Below are positions 1-5,467 of a DNA stretch of 6,444 bases, in pieces. The position numbers and the translations under genes were made by a program. The stretch is from Terrimesophilobacter sp036833635. GTDB lineage: Bacteria; Actinomycetota; Actinomycetes; Actinomycetales; Microbacteriaceae. Positions within the stretch are counted from its first letter, which is position 1. Each line of letters starts with the position of its first letter. The notes beneath the pieces are model-generated. The model was given only the letters and a program-made list of their open reading frames with translations, made no database searches and was not told the origin of the DNA. The stretch is from the NCBI GenBank assembly GCA_036833635.1, contig DAITPJ010000104.1:1-6444 (forward strand), written 5' to 3'.

Positions 1-2554
1 TCGGATGCCGGTCCTCCGGCGGCGTCGCGAGCGTCGACATCTCGCGGATGCCGGTCACCGCCATCTCGAGCGTGCGCGGGATCGGCGTCGCGCTCATCGC
101 GAGCACGTCCACGTTCGTCTTGAGCTTCTTGAGCGCATCCTTGTGCTCGACGCCGAACCGCTGCTCCTCGTCGATGATCGCGAGACCGAGATCCTTGAAA
201 CGGATGTTGTTGGTCAGCAGGCGGTGCGTCCCGATCACGAGATCCACGGTGCCCTCGGCGAGGCCGGCGATCGTCTCCTTCGCCTCCTTGTCGGACTGGA
301 ACCGGCTGAGCGCGCGAAGGTGGATCGGGAAGCCCGCGAACCGCTCGGCGAAGGTCTCCATGTGCTGCCGCACGAGCAGCGTCGTCGGCACGAGCATCGC
401 GACCTGCTTGCCATCCTGGATCGCCTTGAACGCGGCGCGCACGGCGATCTCCGTCTTGCCGTAACCGACGTCGCCAGAGAGCAGGCGATCCATGGGGATG
501 GGCCGCTCCATGTCGGCCTTCACCTCGTCAATGGTGGAGAGCTGATCGGGCGTCTCCACGAACGGGAACGCCTCCTCGAGCTCGCGCTGCCACGGGGAGT
601 CGGGGCCGAACGCGTGGCCGCGGCTCGCCATCCGGGCGCTGTAGAGCTTCACGAGTTCGACGGCGATGTCGCGCACCGCCCGGCGGGCGCGGCCCTTCGC
701 GGCGGACCAGTCGCTGCCGCCCATCTTGCTGAGGGCCGGCGCCTCGCCGCCGACGTAGCGGGTGAGCAGGTCGAGCTGGTCGGTCGGCACGTAGAGCTTG
801 TCGCCGGGGTAGCCGCGCTTGCTCGGCGCGTACTCAAGTAGCAGGTATTCGCGGTTGTTCTTGACCGGATTGCGGCCGCCGGTGCTGACCTCGCGCTGCA
901 CGAGCTCGACGAAGCGGCCGATGCCGTGGGTCTGGTGCACGACGAAGTCGCCGGCCTTGAGCTGCAGCGGGTCGACGACGTTGCGGCGGCGGTTCGCGAG
1001 CCTCTTGACCTGGCGCGAGTCGTAGCCTGCTGCACGTCCGTAGAACTCGGACTCGCTCAGCACCGCCAGCTTCGTCTCGCCCAGCTCGAAGCCGGCCTCG
1101 ACGGATGCCTTCACGAGGTACGCGACGCCGGGTTCGGCATCCGCTGGGAAGGCGTCGACGATGCGACCGGCGAGATTGTGCTCGGCAAGCACGGATGCCG
1201 CCCGCTCGACGAGACCGGCACCCTGCGCGGTGATGACGACGGTCCATTCATCATTCAGGAGTCCGCCGACGTGGGCGACGGCGCCATCCGGATTGCCGGC
1301 GAAGCTCAGAGCGGGTCTGGCATCGATGCGCACGTAGTGGTCGTCGGGGGTTTCGATAGCGGCGGTTTCGATACGCTCGCTGCGCGAGCTACTCAACCGG
1401 CGACCTTCCGTTGGTTGAGTAGCCGCCGCAGGCGACGTATCGAAACCACCACTGTCGAAACCGCTCAGCGTCCACCACGCCCGCGACCCCGCCGTCGCGC
1501 GCAACTCCGTCATCGAGAGGAAGTCACCGGCGTCCAGGTCGATGGGCGCCTCGGCTCCGGCCGTCGCCGCATTCCACGCCGCCGCCAGGAACTCCCGGTT
1601 CGTCTCCCCCAGGCTCACGGCCCGCGACGCGACCCGCTCGGGTGAGATGACGGCGATCGCGGCATCCGGTGGCAGGTAGTCGGTCACCGGGACGAGCCGG
1701 TCGACGAGCGCCGGCGCGAGCGACTCCATGCCGTCGACCGGGATGCCCTCGGCGACCTTCGCGAGCAGCGTGCTGAGGCTCGGGAACTCGTGCTGCATCT
1801 CGCCCGCCCGCTGGCGCACGGCATCCGTGAGCAGCAGTTCACGGCTCGGCTGCAGGTCGACCGACGCGAGCTCGGTCTCGAGCGAACGCTGGTCGGCGAC
1901 CGCGAACGGCCGCAGTTGCTCGAGCTCGTCGCCGAAGAAATCGGCACGCACCGGATGCTCGTCGGTCGGGGCGAAGACGTCGAGGATGCCGCCGCGCACC
2001 GCGAACTCCCCGCGCCGGGTGACCATGTCGACGCGCGTGTAGGCGAGGTCGACGAGCCGTGCCGAGAGGTCGGCGAGGTTGTAGCCGCGGTCGCCGACCG
2101 TGAGCGCGATCGGCTCGAGCTCGGCGAGGCCGGGGGCGAGAGGCTGCAGCGCCGCGCGCACGGACGCGACGACGACGATCGGATGCTGCGGGCCATCCTG
2201 AAGCCGATCCGACTGCCAGTCGCGCAGCCGGCGCAGGGCCCGGATGCGCTTGCCCACCGTCTCGGCGCTCGGGCTCAGACGCTCGTGCGGGAGCGTCTCC
2301 CATGCGGGGAACTCGAGGATCTCGGCATCCGGAACGAGGCTCGCCATCGCGTCGCGCAGCGACTCGGAGTCGCGCCCCGTCGCCACGATCGCGAAGAGCG
2401 CCTGGGAGCCTTTGCGCGCACGAAGGAGCGCCGCGAGAAGCGGTGCGCGCAGCCCGTCGACGAGGGAGAAATCCGCGCTGTGATGGGCGTTCTCGACGGC
2501 GTTTTCGAACGTGCGGGCGTGCAGAAGCCTGGCACTTAAGCCCTCGAGTATCAC
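1..2554 (-). CDS. mfd: Transcription-repair coupling factor Mfd, C-terminus cut off by window edge
   Basis: Mfd is an ATP-dependent translocase that removes RNA polymerase stalled at DNA lesions and recruits UvrA for nucleotide excision repair. The reading frame is unbroken for 851 codons. A UvrB-like N-terminal module (about residues 1-350) includes GEFAVRGGILDVFAP at 182-196. The RNA polymerase-interacting (CarD-like) domain starts near 535 with GDFVVHQTHGIGRF. The translocase follows: Walker A GDVGYGKT at 694-701, DEEQRFG at 795-801 and motif III SATPIPRTL at 821-829. The remaining helicase lobe and C-terminal domain, probably 300-400 residues, lie beyond the edge. GTG at 2554 is chosen because it gives the usual MILEGL-type N-terminus and is the only start between the in-frame pth stop (2564-2566) and the conserved region. 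It lies 9 nt after pth, with no clear Shine-Dalgarno sequence. Residues 365-402 are encoded by an inverted-repeat element and are probably not ancestral to the family. Confidence 0.97.
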   Translation of the reverse strand, partial: MILEGLSARLLHARTFENAVENAHHSADFSLVDGLRAPLLAALLRARKGSQALFAIVATGRDSESLRDAMASLVPDAEILEFPAWETLPHERLSPSAETVGKRIRALRRLRDWQSDRLQDGPQHPIVVVASVRAALQPLAPGLAELEPIALTVGDRGYNLADLSARLVDLAYTRVDMVTRRGEFAVRGGILDVFAPTDEHPVRADFFGDELEQLRPFAVADQRSLETELASVDLQPSRELLLTDAVRQRAGEMQHEFPSLSTLLAKVAEGIPVDGMESLAPALVDRLVPVTDYLPPDAAIAVISPERVASRAVSLGETNREFLAAAWNAATAGAEAPIDLDAGDFLSMTELRATAGSRAWWTLSGFDSGGFDTSPAAATQPTEGRRLSSSRSERIETAAIETPDDHYVRIDARPALSFAGNPDGAVAHVGGLLNDEWTVVITAQGAGLVERAASVLAEHNLAGRIVDAFPADAEPGVAYLVKASVEAGFELGETKLAVLSESEFYGRAAGYDSRQVKRLANRRRNVVDPLQLKAGDFVVHQTHGIGRFVELVQREVSTGGRNPVKNNREYLLLEYAPSKRGYPGDKLYVPTDQLDLLTRYVGGEAPALSKMGGSDWSAAKGRARRAVRDIAVELVKLYSARMASRGHAFGPDSPWQRELEEAFPFVETPDQLSTIDEVKADMERPIPMDRLLSGDVGYGKTEIAVRAAFKAIQDGKQVAMLVPTTLLVRQHMETFAERFAGFPIHLRALSRFQSDKEAKETIAGLAEGTVDLVIGTHRLLTNNIRFKDLGLAIIDEEQRFGVEHKDALKKLKTNVDVLAMSATPIPRTLEMAVTGIREMSTLATPPEDRHP
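1349..1398 (-). repeat. Left arm of the inverted repeat (REP-like unit)
   Basis: The inner part, 1364-1398, is a REP-like unit. On the plus strand it reads GGTTTCGATACG, then CTCGC-TGC-GCGAG (a perfect 5-bp stem with a TGC triloop, 1376-1388), then CTACTCAACC. Read on the minus strand, GTAG stands directly 5' of the hairpin, as in classical REP units. An extra GGTTTCGAT copy sits 15 bp further out (1349-1357). Confidence 0.75.
1413..1462 (+). repeat. Right arm of the inverted repeat (REP-like unit)
   Basis: The inner part, 1413-1447, is the mirror copy of the left unit. On the plus strand it reads GGTTGAGTAG, then CCGCC-GCA-GGCGA (1423-1435; pairs except for one G.U-type or C-A end position depending on strand), then CGTATCGAAACC. 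The core differs from the left arm's core but can still form a hairpin, with GTAG again directly 5' of it. GTCGAAACC at 1454-1462 mirrors the extra outer copy of the left arm, also offset by 15 bp. Confidence 0.75.
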
Positions 2555-2563
2555 CGAACGAGT

Positions 2564-3151
2564 CTAATCGGGCGGGGAGTGGAAGCGCTGTTGCGCGGCG
2601 GTGAGGCCGTCGAGAGTGATGGCCTCGACGGCGTCCGCGGCATCCGAAAGCAGGGAGGGAAGCGACGCGCGCTCGGTCGAGGAGAAGTCCTTGAGCACGA
2701 AGTCCGCCGCATCCTGCCGCCCGGGCGGCCGGCCGATTCCGACGCGCACCCGCACGAAGTCGCCGGTGCCGACGGCCGAGACGATATCGCGCAGACCATT
2801 GTGGCCGCCGTGCCCACCGCCGAACTTGAGCCGCACGGTGTCGAACGGGATGTCGAGCTCGTCATGCACGACGATGAGCCGCGAAGGCTCCAGCTTGTAG
2901 AACTTGAGCAGGTTGGCGACAGGGCCGCCGGACAGGTTCATGTACGTGTTCGTCCCGGCGAGGATGAGCTTCGGCCCGCCGATTCCCGCGCGCACCTCGG
3001 CGACCATCGCGTTCGCGCGGTGCCGCTTGAACCTCGCGGACATCCGGGTGCCCAGCTCGGCCACGACCATCTCGCCGACGTTGTGGCGATTCGCGGCGTA
3101 GCCGAGCCCGGGGTTCCCGAGCCCGACCACGAGCCACGAATCGGTGTTCAC
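2564..3151 (-). CDS. pth: Peptidyl-tRNA hydrolase
   Basis: This cytoplasmic enzyme cleaves the ester bond between peptide and tRNA in peptidyl-tRNAs released early from the ribosome, recycling the tRNA. The 195-residue length is typical of the bacterial Pth family. The N-terminal VVGLGNPGLGYAANRHNVG carries Asn13 and the catalytic His23 (Asn10 and His20 in E. coli). TYMNLSG carries Asn72, HDELD carries Asp97 and GGHNGLRD carries Asn118, matching E. coli Asn68, Asp93 and Asn114, so the active site looks complete. Translation starts at GTG 3151, 12 nt after the rplY stop, with no strong Shine-Dalgarno sequence, which suggests coupling to rplY translation. The TAG stop is in the same frame as mfd, which begins 9 nt later. 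The rplY-pth pairing is common in bacteria. Confidence 0.97.
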   Translation of the reverse strand: MNTDSWLVVGLGNPGLGYAANRHNVGEMVVAELGTRMSARFKRHRANAMVAEVRAGIGGPKLILAGTNTYMNLSGGPVANLLKFYKLEPSRLIVVHDELDIPFDTVRLKFGGGHGGHNGLRDIVSAVGTGDFVRVRVGIGRPPGRQDAADFVLKDFSSTERASLPSLLSDAADAVEAITLDGLTAAQQRFHSPPD

Positions 3152-3163
3152 GGTGCCGGAAGG

Positions 3164-3865
3164 CTACTCGGCGGGGGCTTCGGCGGGAGCTTCCTCTGCT
3201 GGAGCCTCGCCCTCGGCGGCGGCTTCGCCCTCTGCCGAAGCGGCCTCTTCGCCTTCGCCCTCGCCGAGGCTGACCGCGGCAGGCACGATGACGTTGACGA
3301 TGAGAAGGTCCTCCTCGTCGAGGAGGGTCGCGCCCTCTGGCAGCGCGACATCCCTGGCATGAACCTGGGTGCCCTCTTCCGCACCCTCGATGTCGATCAC
3401 GATGCGCTCGGGGATGTTCGTCGCCTCAGCCTCGAGGCGGATCGTGTTGACCTCGAGCATGGCGATCGTGCCACTGAACGGCTCGCCGTTGAGGTGGATC
3501 GGGACCTCGACGTGAACCTTCTCGCCCTTTTTGACGATGACGAGATCGAGGTGCTCGATGATCTGGCGCACCGGGTCCTTCTGCACATCCTTGACGAGCG
3601 CGAGCTGCTTCTTGCCCGCGACGTCGAGGTCGAGGATCGCGTTCGCCTTGCGCAGGAGCAGCGAGATCTCGTGGCCGGGAAGGCTCACGTGCTGCGGTGC
3701 AGTGCCGTGGCCGTAGATGACCGCGGGGATGCGGCCCTCAGCGCGAAGACGCCGGGCGAAGCCCTTTCCGAAGTTCTCGCGCAATTCGGCGACGATGCGG
3801 TTGTCGCCCTGCGCGTTCTTCGCGGCGTTCGTCTTCTTGCCGATGGAACTCGTCTTGTCAGTCAT
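3164..3865 (-). CDS. rplY: Ribosomal protein L25, general stress (CTC/TL5) form
   Basis: L25 binds 5S rRNA in the large ribosomal subunit. The 233 residues match the long CTC/TL5 form, not the ~94-residue E. coli form. A lysine/asparagine-rich N-terminal extension (1-21) precedes the 5S rRNA-binding domain at about 22-112, with the typical FGKGFARRLRAEGRIPAVIYGHG region (around 32-54). The second beta domain spans about 115-199 and contains VEVPIHLNGE. The last ~34 residues form a low-complexity Gly/Glu/Ala/Pro tail, probably disordered, as is common in actinobacterial L25. ATG 3865 is supported by an AAGGAG ribosome-binding site six bases upstream. It appears to lead the rplY-pth-mfd unit. 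A hairpin directly before the ribosome-binding site could affect initiation. Confidence 0.96.
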   Translation of the reverse strand: MTDKTSSIGKKTNAAKNAQGDNRIVAELRENFGKGFARRLRAEGRIPAVIYGHGTAPQHVSLPGHEISLLLRKANAILDLDVAGKKQLALVKDVQKDPVRQIIEHLDLVIVKKGEKVHVEVPIHLNGEPFSGTIAMLEVNTIRLEAEATNIPERIVIDIEGAEEGTQVHARDVALPEGATLLDEEDLLIVNVIVPAAVSLGEGEGEEAASAEGEAAAEGEAPAEEAPAEAPAE

Positions 3866-3871
3866 GTCTGT

Positions 3872-3877
3872 CTCCTT
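3872..3877 (-). promoter_or_regulatory. Ribosome binding site of rplY
   Basis: AAGGAG is followed by ACAGAC... spacing of six bases to the ATG at 3865. It is the strongest Shine-Dalgarno sequence in the window and fixes the rplY start. Confidence 0.85.
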
Positions 3878-3897
3878 CGCAGGCTTGCGGGCCCGCG
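3878..3897 (-). promoter_or_regulatory. Hairpin abutting the rplY ribosome binding site
   Basis: In the rplY mRNA sense, CGCGGGC (3897-3891), loop CCGCAA and GCCTGCG (3884-3878) form a 7-bp stem with one G.U pair. The stem ends exactly where AAGGAG begins. It could be a translational operator or a chance fold in G+C-rich DNA; the sequence alone does not decide. Confidence 0.35.
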
Positions 3898-3908
3898 TGT
3901 CTCGTGGT

Positions 3909-3914
3909 TGTCAA
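3909..3914 (-). promoter_or_regulatory. Possible -35 element for rplY
   Basis: A consensus TTGACA lies 43-48 bases upstream of the rplY ATG. No convincing TANNNT -10 box occurs 16-19 bases downstream, where the sequence is GC-rich, so this is only a candidate. Confidence 0.2.
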
Positions 3915-4049
3915 CTCGAACGCCTGCGCGTGAGGAAAGACTGTGCGGCCCGTGAAGACCCTGCCTGCTCACCGCGTCGATTACGGATGCTGCGCCAGCG
4001 CACTTGCGGACACTGGCCTCAGCGATCCCTCGCCGAAGTTCAATCCCCG

Positions 4050-4055
4050 AGTTTA
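4050..4055 (-). promoter_or_regulatory. Possible -10 box upstream of rplY
   Basis: TAAACT, preceded by GCGC, fits the TANNNT -10 pattern of actinobacterial housekeeping promoters. It lies in the most A/T-containing part of this gap. No TTGNNN is seen 16-19 bases upstream. If used, it would give rplY a leader of roughly 175-180 nt. Confidence 0.3.
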
Positions 4056-4110
4056 GCGCACTGCGGCGGGTGCCGGATGCGGCGGGCCCGGCGGGCGCGA
4101 CCGGATGCCG

Positions 4111-4932
4111 CTACCGCCACCAGTCGTCGAAGCGGGAGACCGGCAGGTGTCGCTTGTGGCGCGTGGCGGCGTACTTCGCCTCGATCGCCTCGGCGACGGC
4201 ATCCGGAATCTCGTGGCCTTCGAGGTAGTCGTCGATGTGCTGATAGCTGAGGCCGAGGTTGGCCTCGTCGGTCTGGCCGGGGTCGTCGTCGAGCAGGTCG
4301 GCGGTCGGCACCTTGCTGTAGAGGCGTTCGGGGGCGCCGAGCTCCTCGAGCATGGCGCGACCCTGGCGTTTGGTGAGCCCGGAGAGCGGCACCACGTCGG
4401 CCGCTCCGTCGCCGAACTTCGTGAAGAACCCTGTGACGGCCTCGGCGGCGTGGTCGGTGCCGACGACGAGCAGCGAGCGCTGGCCGGCGATCGCATACTG
4501 GGCGATCATCCGCGCGCGCGCCTTGACGTTGCCCTTCGTGAAATCGGTCATGTCGTCGCCGATCGCGTCGAAATACTCGGCCTCGAACCCGTCGACGGCG
4601 CGCTGGATGTTGTACGCGACCGTGCGCTGCGGCTGGATGAACTGAAGGGCGAGCTGCGCATCATCCTCGTCCCGCTGCACCGCGTAGGGGAGGCGCACAG
4701 CGACGAACTCGGACGGCACGCCGTCGGCCGCGAGCCGCTCGGCCGCGAGCTGGCACAGGCGCCCGGCGAGCGAGGAGTCCTGCCCGCCGCTGATGCCGAG
4801 CACGAAGCCCTTGGCGTGGGCGGCCTTGGCGTAGTCGACGAGGAAGCCAACGCGGGCGTCGATCTCCTCGCGGGCGTCGATCGTCGGCGAGACGTTCAGT
4901 TCGCGGATGATCTGCTGCTGCTGGGGGCGCAT
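4111..4932 (-). CDS. nadE: Ammonia-dependent NAD+ synthetase
   Basis: NadE adenylates nicotinic acid adenine dinucleotide with ATP and amidates it with ammonia, the last step of NAD+ synthesis. The 273 residues match the short E. coli/Bacillus-type enzyme (about 275). There is no N-terminal glutaminase domain, so free ammonia is the expected nitrogen donor. Visible motifs are the PP-loop SGGQDSS (48-54), FTKGNVKARARMIAQY (131-146), GTDHAAEAVTGFFTKFGDG (158-176) and SGLTKRQGR (from 184), all characteristic of the family. ATG 4932 follows the gluconokinase stop by 9 nt, and its likely ribosome-binding site AGGGTGG overlaps that stop. The placement implies co-transcription with sugar-acid genes, although NadE is a general housekeeping enzyme. 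The product ends in DDWWR, close to the usual NadE C-terminus. Confidence 0.97.
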   Translation of the reverse strand: MRPQQQQIIRELNVSPTIDAREEIDARVGFLVDYAKAAHAKGFVLGISGGQDSSLAGRLCQLAAERLAADGVPSEFVAVRLPYAVQRDEDDAQLALQFIQPQRTVAYNIQRAVDGFEAEYFDAIGDDMTDFTKGNVKARARMIAQYAIAGQRSLLVVGTDHAAEAVTGFFTKFGDGAADVVPLSGLTKRQGRAMLEELGAPERLYSKVPTADLLDDDPGQTDEANLGLSYQHIDDYLEGHEIPDAVAEAIEAKYAATRHKRHLPVSRFDDWWR

Positions 4933-4936
4933 GACG

Positions 4937-4943
4937 CCACCCT
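4937..4943 (-). promoter_or_regulatory. Ribosome binding site of nadE overlapping the gluconokinase stop
   Basis: AGGGTGG shares its first two bases with the TAG stop of the upstream gene and lies 4 nt before the nadE ATG. The arrangement suggests that nadE translation is coupled to that of the gluconokinase. Confidence 0.5.
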
Positions 4944-5439
4944 ATAACTGCTGCAGTTTCGCGCGCGCCTCAGCGACGATGCTTTCAGGAGACTTGTCGA
5001 TACCGAGGGTGATCCCGGGTTCATCCGGCTCGAGCGGCTCGAGCGTGGCGAGCTGGGAGTCGAGGAGGGTCGTCGGCATGAAGTGGCCGTGGCGACGTTT
5101 CATCCGCTCTTCGAGAAGTTCGCGCGGCCCGTGCAGCAGCACGAAGCGCGTGCGGGGCTCTGCCGCGAGGATCGCCTCCCGATATGCGCGCTTGAGTGCA
5201 GAGCACGCGATCACAAGACCAGTGCTCTCCGCCGCGGCGAGCGTCTCGCCCACCTGGCGCAGCCACGGCCAGCGATCGGCATCGTCGAGCGGATGCCCGG
5301 CCACCATCTTGAGGACGTTCGCCTCCGGGTGAAGGTCGTCGCCATCCGCGAAGGGGACGCCGAGTTCGCGCGCGAGAAGTTCCCCGACCGTGGATTTGCC
5401 GGACCCGCTCACGCCCAGAACCACGAGGAGCGGTTTCAC
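4942..5439 (-). CDS. gntK: Gluconokinase, GntK type
   Basis: This P-loop kinase phosphorylates D-gluconate to 6-phosphogluconate, feeding the pentose phosphate or Entner-Doudoroff route. The 165 residues are typical of the short GntK/IdnK family. Motifs in order are Walker A GVSGSGKST (9-17), DGDDLHPEANVLKM (32-45), GHPLDDADRWPWL (48-60), ACSALKRAYR (78-87) and GHFMPTTLLDSQ (118-129); all are family hallmarks. GTG 5439 is chosen because the P-loop must lie close to the N-terminus and because a purine-rich GAAAGAAG precedes it. An in-frame ATG at 5634 would run through the end of the upstream gene. The start lies 28 nt after the ManD-like gene and the stop 9 nt before nadE. The last sense codon is the rare leucine codon TTA. 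The exact substrate could be a related aldonate such as L-idonate. Confidence 0.93.
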   Translation of the reverse strand: MKPLLVVLGVSGSGKSTVGELLARELGVPFADGDDLHPEANVLKMVAGHPLDDADRWPWLRQVGETLAAAESTGLVIACSALKRAYREAILAAEPRTRFVLLHGPRELLEERMKRRHGHFMPTTLLDSQLATLEPLEPDEPGITLGIDKSPESIVAEARAKLQQL

Positions 5440-5467
5440 AGGGCTTCTTTCATCGGTCGGATGCTCG

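Larger units (their letters stand above)
1349..1462. repeat. 114-bp REP/BIME-like inverted repeat embedded in frame in mfd
   Basis: Two 50-bp arms (1349-1398 and 1413-1462) are inverted copies around a 14-bp spacer (1399-1412). From outside inward each arm has GGTTTCGA-type sequence, a 15-bp offset, GGTTTCGATACG, a 13-bp variable core and CTACTCAACC. The outer 27 bp of the arms differ at only three positions, and the last 10 bp are identical. The total of 114 bp is 38 codons. In the mfd frame it reads from GFDSGGFDT to IETAAIET without a stop, although GGTTGAGTAG could supply stops in other frames. No target-site duplication is apparent. I recall this motif family as a dispersed palindrome in Microbacteriaceae genomes, usually between genes; that needs a genome search. 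Confidence 0.88.
3866..4110. other. Intergenic gap between nadE and rplY
   Basis: This 245-bp stretch is the only sizeable gap. It should hold the end of the nadE transcript and the rplY promoter and leader. The part next to nadE (4060-4110) is very GC-rich with CGGATGC repeats and a CGGGCCCG palindrome. I find no hairpin followed by a T-run, so no clear intrinsic terminator. No conserved protein or tRNA is recognisable. Confidence 0.7.

Noticed and set aside
1349..1462. The inverted repeat as a disruption making mfd a pseudogene
   Set aside because: The frame was followed codon by codon through and beyond the repeat. There is no stop or frameshift, and conserved Mfd sequence resumes directly after it.
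5..2539. Several plus-strand open frames of 240-280 codons opposite mfd
   Set aside because: The minus-strand Mfd frame is continuous with conserved motifs throughout, and the plus-strand products show no family features.
2579..3955. A 458-codon open frame on the plus strand opposite pth and rplY
   Set aside because: It is antisense to two well-conserved genes. Its product is rich in Arg, Leu, Val and Asp without any recognisable domain, as expected for a shadow frame in G+C-rich DNA.
3864..3972. A small open frame in the rplY leader beginning at a GTG and ending in a TGA overlapping the rplY ATG
   Set aside because: The product has no recognisable feature and no ribosome-binding site, and chance open frames of this length are common at this G+C content.
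4060..4110. GC-rich palindromic sequence downstream of nadE as an intrinsic terminator
   Set aside because: CGGGCCCG is short, the flanking CGGATGC copies are direct rather than inverted, and no T-run follows in the sense of transcription.
4105..4947. A 280-codon plus-strand open frame opposite nadE
   Set aside because: It mirrors nadE almost end to end. NadE has all family motifs on the minus strand, so this is a shadow frame.
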